A stretch of DNA of 64,000 nt from Chondrilla cf. caribensis (taxonomy: Eukaryota > Porifera > Demospongiae > Chondrillida > Chondrillidae). The notes beneath the pieces are model-generated. The model was not told where the DNA came from. It worked only from the letters and a program-made list of their open reading frames with translations, and did not search any database. The DNA lies in contig OZ026558.1 of NCBI GenBank assembly GCA_964020155.1, positions 3,583,969-3,647,968 of the forward strand, given 5' to 3'. The first letter of the stretch is position 1, and each line of letters opens with the position of its first letter. Shown one piece after another: positions 38,068-55,575 of this stretch. The position numbers were made by a program, and so were the translations under genes.

Positions 38068-40030
38068 TTTGTGCATATGTAAGTTTGTATTGGTGGAGAA
38101 TTAAGAATTGTTATTAATAAGCAATTGCCTAATCATCAATATAAATTAATCAATTGGAGTTTTCACAAATTTGCCCAATATTTCCATGTACTGCTGTTCC
38201 ATATCATATGTCATGTACGTATGTTCGGGGTATTGCGTACTCAATATTTTGTGCTATTTTGCTGAATGTGTAGGATACGTGATGGTGGTGCTTTCTTTTT
38301 TGATGTGTATTATATTTTTCTGGTTACAATATTAGCCCAATGGGCTGTTGCCTCCTCAGTGTGTATGCAACATTTTGTCAAATTCATTGTCATTTGTCCA
38401 GAACACCCCACCCCTCCTACACTGAGAGAACCCATCACTACAACTCCATCTACCGTCACACTAGAGGTGGACCACAGGAATACATGTTTTGAAAGCTGTA
38501 CCTTCCAGTATGAGGTCAAGGTTCACCCAGCTGGTAGTCCCATGTCCACATCTACAACAAACCACTCTACTAATACCTTCAATGTGAGTAGTCTCAGTGG
38601 AGGTACTAGGTACAGAGTGGAGATTGTAGCAGTGTGTGTAGAAGAGTCCACCATTAGAAGTAATCCACTTATTATCAGCTTTACAACAAGAATGGAAGGT
38701 GACTTGAGTGTGTTTGCTGTAGTGTCACTACCTTGTATGTTGCTCAATACGCTTCCTCCACCCTGCTTTTGTATACTTGCGTTTTTCAACTTCCAGGAAT
38801 ACCTATGTAATTTTTGACATTATTTCCAGTTAGTACAACACCAACAGTGACTCCTCCCCCACCCTTGCGTAATGGCACTGATCCTACAGCCAATCCATCT
38901 TTTGATACAAGTAAGTGGGAACTCCTCACATCTATAGCTGTGTGTGAGCCTCCTTATGTCAATAGCTACTATGGTGTGAGTTACCATGTCTGTTTTCTTC
39001 TGTAGTTACCATCACATTGTCCACAGGTCTCATTGCTGGTATTGTGGTAGTCTGTGTTGTTGTCATTTTACTGACATTTCTAGCTGGTTGTGGAGTTGGA
39101 GTGATAGTACATGTTGTTTACCAGAAGAAGTCCAAACAGTCAAGTATGATGTGTGCATACTTCTTATCCATACATCCCCTCCACTAGTATTGAACATTAT
39201 GAGTTTGGCCCTAATACCTATAGAGTGTAATAAAGGCTCGAGTAGCTCAGTGGCTATGGCGGCTTCAGCCAGACACCCTGGGTTCGAGTCCCTCGGCTGC
39301 CGGTTTTTCTCTCTTTTCTCCTTTCCTTGTTGAGCAGGCTGAATTACATCATACGTTTACAAATATCATTATCACTTACAAGATTTCATAAACATTCATT
39401 GCATAGAGCATGTGTACTGTACATGTAAATTTATAAAACTGTACACATACATTGCATAACTGTGAATAGGGCTGTCAATGGACTAGAACAACAAGTTTCT
39501 GTCTTAGTCACACACATTTCCTATCTGTCACATTCGATTCTGCTCTGTTAAATCTTTTATGTGTATAGTGTAGAACCCATGGCCACGACTCAGACTCCCT
39601 ATATTTTAGAAATTCCTATACAGTAACTATATTGCCTTAATTTAAGGCTAATATTTTAAGAGGAATTAATTTTAGTGAACTTAATGAGTGATGCAAGAAT
39701 CACTACAATTAGTACCTGTTGAATTAGTAGCGTTAAAAGGTACTCTGTACACATCCCATCCATCAGAGTGAGGACCATCCCGTGCACAATGGAGGCCCCT
39801 TGACCTGTCCCCTAGGTGGTCTCAACTGTGAGGATTTACTGTACCTATTCACATGCTCTGTTTGTCCACTCACTACAGAATCAACTGAAGGTACAGTTGA
39901 TGAAGACAAGAAGAACTCTCCCATCCCATCGTATGGCAATGTAGAATTGGATGACAGAAGTGTTCCCATGACAACCAACCCAAGTTATGGACAAATTGAA
40001 CTGATCAGTAACCCTAACAAATCTCATTAA
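36626..40030 (+). CDS. C2: class C receptor, Ig-FN3-stalk-TM-tail, intact
   Basis: The exons 36626-36701, 37665-37985, 38402-38698, 38830-38910, 39006-39143 and 39879-40030 join in phase 1 for about 354 residues. The signal peptide is 1-25 (MLKFFVTTNHFYW start). Ig is 26-132 (LTCSYPN, SEWTVNG, YYSCYILL), FN3 133-231 (cysteine pair CFESC), and the stalk 232-258 is rich in T and P (TVTPPPPLRNG). The TM exon is 259-304 and the tail 305-354. The TM exon begins ITITLSTGLIAG, replacing the GGLSTG start of other classes, and is not preceded by CA repeats. The first tail motif is YGNV (YVNV in C1) and the last is SYGQIEL; there is no YMQV or YGNL. Signalling output may therefore differ from A, B and D. 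Confidence 0.82.
37999..38067 (+). repeat. (TG)n tract just after the C2 Ig exon donor
   Basis: About 34 TG units start 13 nt after the GTGAGG donor at 37986, in the same place as in C1. Confidence 0.95.
39235..39353 (+). mobile_element. tRNA-derived SINE-like repeat in C2 last intron
   Basis: Near-identical to the copy in C1, including the TAGCTCAGTGG and GGGTTCGAGTCCC boxes, at the same intron position. It was inserted before C1 and C2 separated. Confidence 0.65.
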
Positions 40031-40639
40031 GCTAATTTGTGAATATTTGTAACTCACTGATCAACATCTTGCAAGTCTGTTCAGTGCTATTATTGGTAAT
40101 TATGGCTTCTGTTTATGTGACGTATATGTGTTATATCTAACAGTGGCCAAAAGAATATTAATTAGAGATCATGTTTTGAGGTTCTACAAGTTTGAATTTC
40201 AATGAACACTTCAAGTCCAAATAAAGTATTGAATTTACAAAATTGACATGTCATTTTAATATACTATAAAAAAATTATTACATAATATGGTGTGTGTTTA
40301 TAATGTATGCATGTAATAATATATACAATATTATCGAAAGTGTGTATACATTACATACATACATATTATGTTCATTTACTTATCATGATATACACATAAT
40401 ACAGTATATATATTTCATGTGCATGTGGTGTAAACATGTACATCATGCATTGTACCTGCAGCTAATAGCAGGGCTGGCTGCAGGGGAGGAATACTATGAG
40501 CTATATAGCTATTGGCTTTACTAAATGTGTTTATTGCATAATGTCATCAACTTTGAGATCTATATACTATTTGTATGTAATTATATCAACTATAGAGCTA
40601 CATATTATAGTATATTTAGCTTAGCGACCACACTACCAA

Positions 40640-40718
40640 CATACTCCTGAAGTACAACTGCACGGACGCCATTTTGTTATTGACTGAGCTCTGTTCGTCT
40701 AAACATAACTGTTAGGAT
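40640..40718 (+). promoter_or_regulatory. D2 5' block
   Basis: Matches D1 5' sequence through ACTCCTGAAGTACAACTGCA and the GCCATTTTG motif, ending at the leader ATG. Confidence 0.35.
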
Positions 40719-42643
40719 ATGACTTATCACTTTTTGTTGCTTTGTCGGGTTTTGTTCACCGTTTGCCTTTCCGCATATTCAGTCCCTGGGACTAGTGGTA
40801 AGTATTGTAAAGTTGTAGGATCGATGTCGTGTTATACCACATAAATCGGCTAACCTGTTGATCTTATGTCAGACTGCGCTATGGATTGGGGAACAATAGT
40901 ATGATTAAATAAGGTAGTAGATGTATAGTAGGTAGATGTTGTTGTATATATCTAGTATCTGTTGTGAAGAAATTGTTTCGTGCTTTGGAGGAATGAAACG
41001 TGTTCATTTTACTCTCGTTTTGTTACCTTTAGCTCAACAAGGCCCAACCTTAAAGTTGACATCAGGTGAAGTGTGTTTCCGTAGTAGAGTGGAGCTGGCC
41101 TGTACTCATCCTGATCCTTTTGATGATCCTGACAAGTACATCCAGATACCTGTTACCTGGGCTATGAATGGTACTACCATTGACTTCACTGATCCAGCTA
41201 GTGAAAGGTTCACCCTCACCAGATTGAACAGTACAGCTTCAACACTAACATTTGACATCACTGAAGAAGACCACAGCGATAGAGTGATCCTGTGTAGTTG
41301 CTTTCTTGTCAGAAACAATGCTAATCGTGACCGCGATGAGAGTGAGCCGTTAGTACTGGATCCTCCAGGTGTGTACTTGTATATTTCATTATTGTGTGTA
41401 GATATATTTTCATGTGATTCACTAACTGTGCTATATCATGTTACAGAGGTTAACAGGAAGGTTACCCTGTGCAAAGTATTACATTCACACTATTAAACAT
41501 GTATAGTGTCATAATGACCTTGTGAGTCAAATGATCATACTATTATTGTCAAAATGTCAAATTTTAATGTCCTCTGTACAAATGTGACGAGTCCAATGCT
41601 TTATAATTAACATACCACGTGGTTCTACTGTGAAGAATATGAATGTACTTACATAACCTATATATTGTCCATGGTTCTACAGTGTAATGTGAGTGTGACT
41701 TGTACTACTAGTACTCTATATGATTGCCAAAATATTACACAAGCAAGTATTACACGTACAAAGCATTAGATGACATTTTAGTACATGTATGATTCCAGTT
41801 CATTCTCAAAACCTCTGTCCATCTACTGAATCAGATCCACTAACCAGCTGTACTATCACAGTGGATTCTGGGAGATTGTCCTGTCAAATGCAACCCATTA
41901 CACACACACTGAAACAGAGCATGAGTGTTACTGCATGCACATGTATTAGTGTATGATTTTGCATGCATGGATGTAATAATCTAAGAGCTAATTGAGACAA
42001 CATTAACCTTACTCCAAACCTCTGAATATATCTATAATGATATTGAAGTCAACTGCACTACACATAATATTATTATATTGTTGACTGCATTTGTTTGGAC
42101 TTTGGTGCTTCACAGAGACCCCAGCAGCTCCTACCATAACATCACTGCCTGACAGAGATACTGATAGGATGAGGTGGAGTTACCACCCTGGTTGCTATGG
42201 ACACCACAATTTTACTTTTAACCTCATATGGACCAAGACTGATGGTCCATCCAATTCCTCAACTTCTACAAGCACTGTTACTACTGACACTCAGTACATC
42301 TTCAGTAGTCTACTTCGAGGAGAGTATACAGTGAGTATTCAAGCACAAAGTGATGAAGATCCCTCTATTGTGAGTGATGTGGTCAGCATTAACATCACTT
42401 TGACACGTGAGGGAGTGCGCATGCTTTTGTTAGGATTGTCTCAATTCAACTAATTCATTTCGTTTTCAGATGTCCTTAACATAGCACCTTGTCCTACGTT
42501 TAACCCTATGTTGTCTCCAACATCTGCTGTTATGGGTATGTGACACAAAAATATCATAGTGTATGTGTTGCATATGTAGCTGAGTCTATTATTCCACTTT
42601 CCCCCTCACATGCACATGTACATACACACGCACACGCACACAC

Positions 42644-42690
<47 letters not shown>

Positions 42691-43428
42691 GACTGTCCAC
42701 AGGTCTCATTGCTGGTATTGTGGTAGTCTGTGTTGTTGTCATTTTACTGACATTTCTAGCTGGTTGTGGAGTTGGAGTGATAGTACATGTTGTTTACCAG
42801 AAGAAGTCCAAACAGTCAACAAGTATGTTGTGTTATATTAGTTTATGTGGTGGGAATATTTGTGGGTGGATGTGCATGTGTACAAGCATGTTGAGCAAAA
42901 ACTTCAACAGGTCTATGTATGCACATGAGACCTGCATACATATCATGGTGTACACTTCCAGAGTGGAATGCTGCTATACAAGAATTTAATCTTATATTAT
43001 ACTACTTGTGTGTAACTATACCACGGTATCTGGTGCATACTGGCTACTGTATGTTTAATGTACTTTGATGTTCTATCTTACATATACCTGCCATATTGTG
43101 TGGTTTACAATATTGTTATTATAGTTCTTTAATTTGTGGTACATTCATGTGTATACTTTGGATGTTTAATGTCTTATACAGGGTCAATTTTGTATGTAGG
43201 TATGTACTTACTTCACTTAATATTACATAAATTAATAGTGTACATTGTATTTTGTTCACTTAAGGATCAACTGAAGGTACATTTGAAAAAGAAGAGAAGA
43301 AATCTCCCATCCCATCATATGTCAATGTAGAATTGGACGACGGAAGTGTTCCCATGACAACCAGCCCTGGTTACATGCTGGTTGAAAGGATGACCGAAGG
43401 TCCCAAACCTCTTTATGGAAACTTGTGA
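40719..43428 (+). CDS. D2: class D receptor, Ig-FN3-stalk-TM-tail, intact
   Basis: The exons are 40719-40797, 41033-41368, 42116-42406, 42470-42535, 42688-42822 and 43265-43428, phase 1, about 356 residues. It differs from D1 by one extra leader codon and scattered ectodomain changes (YIQIPVTWAMNG for YVPQLITWAMNG, stalk PCPTFNPML for PCPMFNPMW). The cysteines (ELACTHP, LCSCFLV) and the framework are kept. The tail changes only at MLVE for MQVE, turning the second motif into YMLV. The TM acceptor is the end of the CA tract itself, with no alternative. No lesion was seen. Confidence 0.82.
42622..42687 (+). repeat. (CA)n tract touching the D2 transmembrane exon
   Basis: CA repeats with GC interruptions in the 5' half, ending as the CAG acceptor at 42687. 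Confidence 0.92.
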
Positions 43429-43894
43429 ATGACTTGAAATGGAGTGTTGTTTGTGGTTTGGGTCAACATCAAGTACTGTGTGTATATGTATTAGATCTTA
43501 TTGTGGAGAACTGAATGTGAATTTAGTACTTTTACCACTTGTACATTTGTACTTGTGTCATTTATCCTTGAATGGAGTGCTGTTTGTTACTATTGAATAG
43601 CTGTGTGTTGAATCATTTTGTTTATTGAATTATTAAATTTCATTTATATTTAGCTATACTTGGAGTACATGTCTCTGGGTGAGTGAACGTGTGTACAAGT
43701 AATTGCTCCTTAATTACATAAAATTATAAGTTCAGACAGTGAGAGTGTGTTCAACAGTATTAGTCCAATCAAATATTGGTCTCTCCAGTGACATCACCCT
43801 TGGGTACCTCATTCTACCTGCCATTACAACCAGTTGCAGGGCTAGTGCTGTGGGTCTACACGTATGAATACAACTGTACTCAGTACACCTGTAC

Positions 43895-44015
43895 TCACAT
43901 GACGTTATAAACAGTCTGTACTTCCTCGTATAAAGTGATGTTGAACGAGTTCGAAATCTCGCTATTCGAGTGCAAGTGTATAGGGCGCAGATTGAGGGGT
44001 TTTCCCCCTCATGAT
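43895..44015 (+). promoter_or_regulatory. A3 5' block with kappaB-like site
   Basis: GGGGTTTTCC at 43996-44005 fits GGGRNYYYCC and a GTATAAAG lies upstream. The layout is the same as in A1. Confidence 0.5.
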
Positions 44016-44149
44016 CATTTAACTGCATATGGTACACGTATTCGTAGGTAATATTGCGATCTCAAGGAATTACTGTACATATTTCATCCTTGTTTCAGTT
44101 TCAGTACAGTACTACTCTTCCCGCTGTCAGGTAACAGGTCCATCTCCTC

Positions 44150-48090
<3,941 letters not shown>

Positions 48091-48479
48091 GTTGAAAGGA
48101 TGACTGAAGGTCCCAAACCTCTTTATGGAAACTTGTGAATGACTTGAAATGGAGTGTTGCTTGTGCTTTGTGTCTACATCAAGTACTGTGTGTATGTATG
48201 TTAGATCTTATTGTGGAGAATTGAATGTGAATTTAGTACTTTTATGACTTGTACATTTGTACTTGAATGGAGTGTTGTTATTTACTATTGATTATCTGTG
48301 TGTTCAATCGTATCATACATTCAGCTATAAGCTATTCATTGTAATGAATCAGATATACTTCTTGCATGAGGGAACATGTGTAATTTCCCTATTGTAAATT
48401 ATCAATCCATAGTATGTACCTTTATGTCATACATGTGAATATGACATATGTAGGCCTACCTGTATGTCATATTGTTGTG

Positions 48480-48575
48480 AAGAGACTGTGTGTCCTTGTA
48501 TGAAGTGCTGCTGTACAGCTTCCAGTGTAACTTCATAATTAATGCAGGGTGTTGATTGAAGGGTTTTCCCCTTTC
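48480..48575 (+). promoter_or_regulatory. B3 5' block with Rel-like site
   Basis: Near-identical to the B2 block. GGGTTTTCCC at 48561-48570 lies 53 nt before the leader ATG. Confidence 0.45.
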
Positions 48576-50636
48576 GTTTACTGTACTGCTCTAGTACGTC
48601 TGTTGCGCTTATTTGAGATCGTAATGGATTACTGGATATGTTTCCTCCTCATTTCAGCTATCTTCGCGCCAAGTGAGTGGCTTGTGAATATGAATCGCTG
48701 TGGTAGGATTGGATACATCGATATGGGAAGATCTAAACTTCATAGATTTGTTGGTGACTCCCGCGTAGCTACTATAGCTCGATACGAAAGGTACTGTATG
48801 ATACAACGGCTATCGGTTTAAATATCTATACCAGACTGAGTTCACTTATTGTTACCTTTAGTAGTCAAACCGATTTCCCCGCATTCTAGGGTCACTACCA
48901 GTACCTATCCAGCGAGTGTGGGATCCGGCATAGCGAGATTTGTAAAACCATGCATATATAGATGCCCAATACTACGTAGACCAAGTCTACACTAAGTATT
49001 TATTTCTTAGCTGGTGGGTGCTAACAATAGACAATAATTTTATCTACAACACGTATAGCTTCCTCGTACAATAAGCAATAGGCGCTATAGCATGTCTTAA
49101 ACTTCAGGTCTTACCAGTAGAAACGTTGTATATGGGGAAATTCTTTCTGCAGTCATCAAAGCAAATACCAATATACTTTAACAATGTGTTTGGAAAGATT
49201 GATATCCTTGTTTGTTACAATTACAATTGTACGTTCATATCCACTCAGCACCACATCATTACAATACATAGGTTATTGTGTTTTCATCATGTATATACAT
49301 GAGTTTCGTATGTGTGCACAACATGTTTATGGATAGTCCATGCATGTAGGTGAATTCTTGTGTGTGGTACAATTTTGACATGGTGATAATGGTAATTTGT
49401 GATGATAGTACATATCATTGACTCAGTTTATCCTCATTCAACTGTGCATATTCAGTGGTGTCATTGTACACAGGAGAAAGTACAAAGTATGATAAGTGTG
49501 ATATCAATTCAGATTATCATTGGTCTATTGTGAATATTCTGTGTTATTATTGCACACAGGTGATGCTGACCTCTCCATCTCCACATCCACTCCTACTCCA
49601 TGTTATGGAGATGTAGTGACTCTAGTGTGTCACCATCCTGAGGTGGTTAGCAACCCTGGAAGGTACTTTTCACGACCTACAGCCTGGGAGGAGAATGGAG
49701 TGGGGATCACACCATCTACTGGTATATACCTCCGGGATGATACATCAGAGGACCTCACTCATACAACTCTCACCATCAACATTACAGTGGACCACTTCAG
49801 GAACAAGTCATTCAACTATTCTTGTCTACTAGTATTAGCTGAGAATGGACTACTTACCGGTGAAGTGGAAACTAGTGAAAACGTCACTGTAGATCCTGTT
49901 GGTGAGTATGTGTTTGTGTGAGTGTACAATATAATGCAAAATAGTGATGTTATGTTATGACTGTTCAACAGTGTATGGAATCGCATGCTATCAATATATG
50001 GAGTAACTGCTTCTTTCCTATACTGTATGTTGTTTGTATGTTCCTATAATATATTATAATCATTACAAGTGCAAATTACCCACTGCAGAACCACGCCCAC
50101 CCTCCTCCATTGTGAGCATTGACTGTAGTATCCCTACCAGCATTGCTTTCAACTGGACCCACACTCCAGTGGAGTGCTACAAGGACAGGATCAGCTACTA
50201 TGTGTCCTGGGTGAATATCGACAACAACACTGAGAAGGGTTCTGATGTCACTGGAGGACACATGTACAACATTACAGGCCTTGTTGCTAATAGCAACTAC
50301 ACCATCAGTGTTCGGACAGTAGTGGATGGGAATGTTCAGAGTACAGCTGTGTCTAGAGATGTCACAACCAGTGAGTTCAGCTAGAACATTATCCTCATTT
50401 CTTAAAGTTTTATCAGATATACTTGTACTTTTGGGATGTGATGGGTTGTTGGTAATTGTATGCGTGTGAATATCTGTGTATTGTATGCATGTGTATGTAC
50501 ATGTGTATTGCCTCAGGTGGTGGTTTACTTTGGAGTGGGTGAGGACTGTACCTAGTTATCCTAGTTATTACTTCAAGATGGTCCTGTCCCACCATTGTTT
50601 ATATGCGTTAACATAATATCCTGTAGTACATTCATC

Positions 50637-50995
50637 TATATTTATAATTCAGTTCGTTTGTTTGTTTGTTTGCGATTCGGGCAAAAACTATTGCACAAGT
50701 CACCACCAAACTCTCAAGATTATGAAGTACGGTTAGGGAAGTGTCCTCCACAGGTTAAAATCGACCGTCTAACTGTCCATGTGGAGAGAACCTTCCATTT
50801 CCGTTTTTTCCTTCGCGGCTGATGGCCATTTTTAATTATCGTCCCAGTGACTTCTGGTTGTCAGGCGACTCGATTGGCTGTCATCCAACAATTAAATTTA
50901 AACTTACCATCGTTATAGGAATTAGCCTCTGTTGCCACCAGTGAAGATGTGCACGACTCGCCGTAGCAAGTGTCTAGTCTAATATAAACATTGCT
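50637..50995. other. Unidentified insertion in B3 intron before Ig2
   Basis: About 350 nt not present in B1 or B2 at the same intron position. It begins near a TTTG-repeat (TTCGTTTGTTTGTTTGTTTG) and contains GC-richer sequence than its surroundings. It ends at a tandem 20-bp direct repeat (CTAGTCTAATATAAACATTG at 50974-50993 and 50994-51013). No convincing protein or terminal inverted repeat was seen, so it may be a fragment of a mobile element. Confidence 0.45.
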
Positions 50996-52445
50996 AGTCT
51001 AATATAAACATTGTTTCACTCCTAGTACATAACACAAGTACATGATGTCATGTGATACAAAATTACTGGATTAACACCTTATACCCTCAAGGGGTGATAC
51101 TGGATAAACACTTCATCCCACCCCACCTCCCTAGGGGTGATTGAACATCTCAGGTAGCACCCCACTGTCTACAGTGTACACACTTGATTGTGTATAACTT
51201 TGCTTGTTGTGCAGGCAAACCTCTGGTTCTCCCAAAGATCCCATCACTGTCAGCTTGTAATACAACAGAAACTTCACTTTGTACTGTGATGTGTCCCCAC
51301 TCCACATACTCCAGTTCAGTGGAATTAACTGGATATTCAATTCACACCACATATTGGGTGGATTTGACACTTATGCTGTGTCAAGCAATGGTAGAGAGTT
51401 AGTGATTCTCAATGTGACAGCAAGTACAGCTGGTGACTATGGCTGTGGTATTGAACTGAACAGTGGGACTCTAGTGGAAGGGGACACATACTCCATGCAC
51501 CCCTTGGGTACGTATGTGTGTAACATGCATTGCGTATAAGGAAACTCTTGTCAGCAACTTTCTGTACGTTGTTGACAATTCACCACATGTATACATGTTC
51601 TGCACACACACGAACATGGTAAACAAAAGGTGCTTTGAGACAACTGTGGCACATGTAAACATGAGAATGTTGGCTGTTATGGGACTATTCACTGATCCTA
51701 ATGAACATACTTGTGTACTTAATCTACACCTTATTTCTGGTGGTTATTCTCTTATTGCCTATCTTTTCTGTACAGACTCACCAAAGGAACCCTACAACAT
51801 AGCTCTCACTCCTGGTGTTGCTGGCGTCAGTATATCATGGGAACACGACAGGTCCTGTTTTGAGGGGCACGCATTTGTGTTCGTTGTTAGTTGGCAGAAA
51901 GCGTGCACCTGTGACCTCTCTGAGCTGAGCACTGCAGTGATTGGAACAACCTTCAACATTCAAGACTTGGAACCTGACACCATCTACAGCATTTGTGTTT
52001 CAGCTGTAAGCTCTTCTGATACCCAAGTGAAGAGTGAGAGGAAGTGCCTTCACACCAAGACTTTGAAACCTGTTTGTAAGTGCTATTTTGACCTTCCACA
52101 TACCGTACACCTGTGTGTTACTGGACACATTACACAAGCTAGCACATTTATGTTCACCATGCAGTAGAGTGGCATGTATATCCCACCAGAATACATATGC
52201 ATTAAGTAGTCAGAGTTTAAGGTTATACAGATAATATGCATGTGCAATACATGTCCAATGAATATACTTACATAACTGAAATGTACATGTTGCCATACAT
52301 GTGTGAATAACATACCAGGTGTACCTGTTTGTACAGAACATAAGTGAAGTGTACAATTTACCATGCACATTTCACAAAATTTTATGCTATTTTTTATTAT
52401 ATTTAAGCTATTTTTCTTCCTCTTTACACACACACTCACTCTACC

Positions 52446-52988
<543 letters not shown>

Positions 52989-53146
52989 CTACCTCTAACA
53001 CAGGTGGACTGTCCACAGGTCTCATTGCTGGTATTGTGGTAGTCTGTGTTGTTGTCATTTTACTGACATTTCTAGCTGGTTGTGGAGTTGGAGTGGTAGT
53101 ACATGTTGTTTACCAGAAGAAGTCCAAACCATCAACAAGTATGTTA

Positions 53147-53230
53147 TGTGTACAGTACATGTATTCTGCGTAGTACGGTAGGTGTACTGTGTACTACGGT
53201 AGGTGTACTGTGTAGTATGGTAGGTGTGTT
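53147..53230 (+). repeat. Short minisatellite in B3 last intron
   Basis: Three to four copies of the 21-nt TGTAGTACGGTAGGTGTAC-like unit, the contracted form of the B1 and B2 repeat. Confidence 0.8.
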
Positions 53231-53619
53231 GTTCTGTAAAGATGTAGTCTTTTTACCGTGTGTATACAAACGAGTACATGCATACACAACCTCACACTCA
53301 CATACACAAGACAACATCACTACATGTGTGTGTACAGTTGTGCACATGTACCACTTTCTATTATTGTAATCATTTCCATTTTTAGGTGAACTTTAAGTGC
53401 ATACAGTTTTGTACAACTAAACACTTATTCACGCGTTCTGTATGTCCACTCACTACAGGATCAACTGAAGGTACAGTTGATGTGGACAAGAACCCTCCCA
53501 TCCCATCATATGTCAATGTAGAAATGGATGACGGTAGTGTTCCCATGACAACCAGTCCTGGTTACATGCCGGTCGAAAGGATGACTGAAGGTCCCAAACC
53601 TCTTTATGGAAACTTGTGA

Positions 53620-54299
53620 ATGACTTGAAATGGAGTGTGGAATTGTGCTTTGTGTCTACATCAAGTACTGTGTGTATGCATGTCAGATCTTTTGTAGAGA
53701 ACTGAATGTGAATTTAGTACTTTTATCACTTGTATATTTGTACTTGTGTCATTTATCTTGGATTGGAATGTTGTTTGCTGTTATTAAGTAGCTGTGTGTT
53801 AACGCTTATTGTTTAAAGTATATTTCTGAAAATAATAATGCTTTTATTGCACGAGCGAATATGTTTACAAACATGTAATTATTATTCTTTTGATAACAGG
53901 TTTAGATATTGGTGTAGACAGTGTACCCAAGCTTGATAAACAGTAATTTCAACCCACTTTACATTTTCCTTATAATGGTTCCTCACTTTATACTTGAAAT
54001 ATTAGTGAAGCAATTAATAATAGTAAGTGTAAGTCTGTTCCAGTGAGTTAGAACCGAGGTTTTTCAAACTTGAAATAGTGCTCTGTAAGTTGCATGGAGT
54101 GTTCCTATTTCTCTGTTCAGGGTGGATGACTCTCTGAAAATTTAATGTCCCCAACTCCAGCAGACATTTGGCTGTACAACTACAGGTGTGTAGTACTTCT
54201 GCCTTTCTATGGGGTGTCCCGTCTTCTGTATACTAATATTTAATTACTACGATAAGAAAATAACACCTAACAATAGGATGGCATCTTCCGCAATTTTTT
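53620..54299. other. B3 3' flank, no gene found
   Basis: The first 150 nt are the usual class B 3' sequence. Beyond that is AT-rich DNA in which I see no exon, RNA gene or recognisable mobile element. Confidence 0.5.
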
Positions 54300-54722
54300 T
54301 ATTTATTACATATTGTACAATGGAAGTAGGGATACCAGCAGTGAGGTGAAGATTGGCCCACCAGGTGGGGGAATGCAACTGTGTGTCATTGTATGTGTGC
54401 ATGTCTAATTGCTAATGCAACTGTGTGACACGCGTATTTGTGTGTGTGTGTGTGTGCGTACAGTTTGTGACAAATTGAAAATGAATTTTTCTCCATGTCA
54501 ATTCTTCATCTGCATCTGTATATTTATTATTAACTATAATAGTTTGTTTGATGATAATGTAATAAGTACATGTACAAAATTTATTACTTTGCTATAAGTA
54601 AACTAAAGGCAAGTGCTGTGGATATATACAGTAGTAGGTACAATGCATGTGTGCTTGTGTGTGTGTTGTGTTGTATATGTGTGTGTTGTGTTGGGTGTGT
54701 GTGTGTGTGTGCGTGTGTGCAT

Positions 54723-54754
<32 letters not shown>

Positions 54755-54792
54755 TGTGTCGTGTGTGTGTGTGTGTGTTGTGTCGTGTGCGC

Positions 54793-54855
<63 letters not shown>

Positions 54856-55070
54856 CGTGCATGTATGAATTTGTGCATTTGTGTGCACATACATGTGTAT
54901 GTACATGTACATGTGTGTATGCATCTGTTTGTGTGTGTGTGTGTAGGTTTGTATGATAAATTGATCATGAAGGACATGACGAATATGAGAATGAATACTC
55001 CATTCCATGCTATGTTAATGATTGCAATATAGTGTTCCCACGACAACTAACCCCATGCTAGGTTCAGACA
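54300..55070 (+). pseudogene. Relic of a class C gene
   Basis: 54300-54420 aligns with the 3' end of the C1 Ig exon and its donor (TTGTACAATGGAAGTAGG, then CCACCAGGTGGGG), followed by the TCTAATTGC sequence found after the C1 TG tract. 55010-55066 resembles the class C/A tail exon (GTGTTCCCACGACAACTAAC). FN3, stalk and TM exons are gone, and TG repeats fill the space between. It sits where a third C gene would be expected after B3. No D gene remains between here and A4. Confidence 0.6.
54650..54855 (+). repeat. Interrupted (TG)n tract inside the class C relic
   Basis: TG repeats broken by TTGTGTCGTG and GCGCGCG. They may be the expanded descendant of the TG tract found after the Ig exon in C1 and C2. 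Confidence 0.9.
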
Positions 55071-55575
55071 AGTTATAAGTACTCTTAGTGAGGTATTGTG
55101 AATTTCGAATAATATATGCATGTGCAGATAATAAATAATCATCTATCAATGATTCATGAATGACCACTCTCTGATCCTGCATAGACGACGCCTGAAGTGA
55201 GCATCTATTGCACAAATCGCGTAATGCTTTCATCATTGACCTGTTCAAAATGGCGCTAGTTTCCGTAACCCCCGCCTAGAATCGTATAATTACTCCGTCT
55301 GTGATGAAGGCATGATCGGATTACCGAATCAGATCAGGCATATCTATGGGTGCATGTTCTTGAGCGATCTCAGGTTGATTGAATATGGGAATAGACCCAC
55401 CATTTGGCACGCGCATCCCGTCCAAATCGATCGGGTGAGTACGTACAGTATAGATCCTACAACCCCAGTATGTATAGAACGCGTACCACGATTATGTAGT
55501 AATGTGCGTGTTTTAACGCTGATGTTCGTAAAATATCATACTCTTCCCGCAGTCAGGTAACAGGTCCATCTCCTC
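55071..55575. other. Region upstream of A4, unlike other A promoters
   Basis: The conserved A 5' block with TATA-like and kappaB-like sites is absent. Homology to the other A genes resumes only at about 55545 (CTTCCCGCAGTCAGGTAACAGG). A CAAAATGGCG motif lies near 55235. I see no exon here. A4 therefore has a different 5' regulatory region, or has lost its promoter. Confidence 0.5.
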
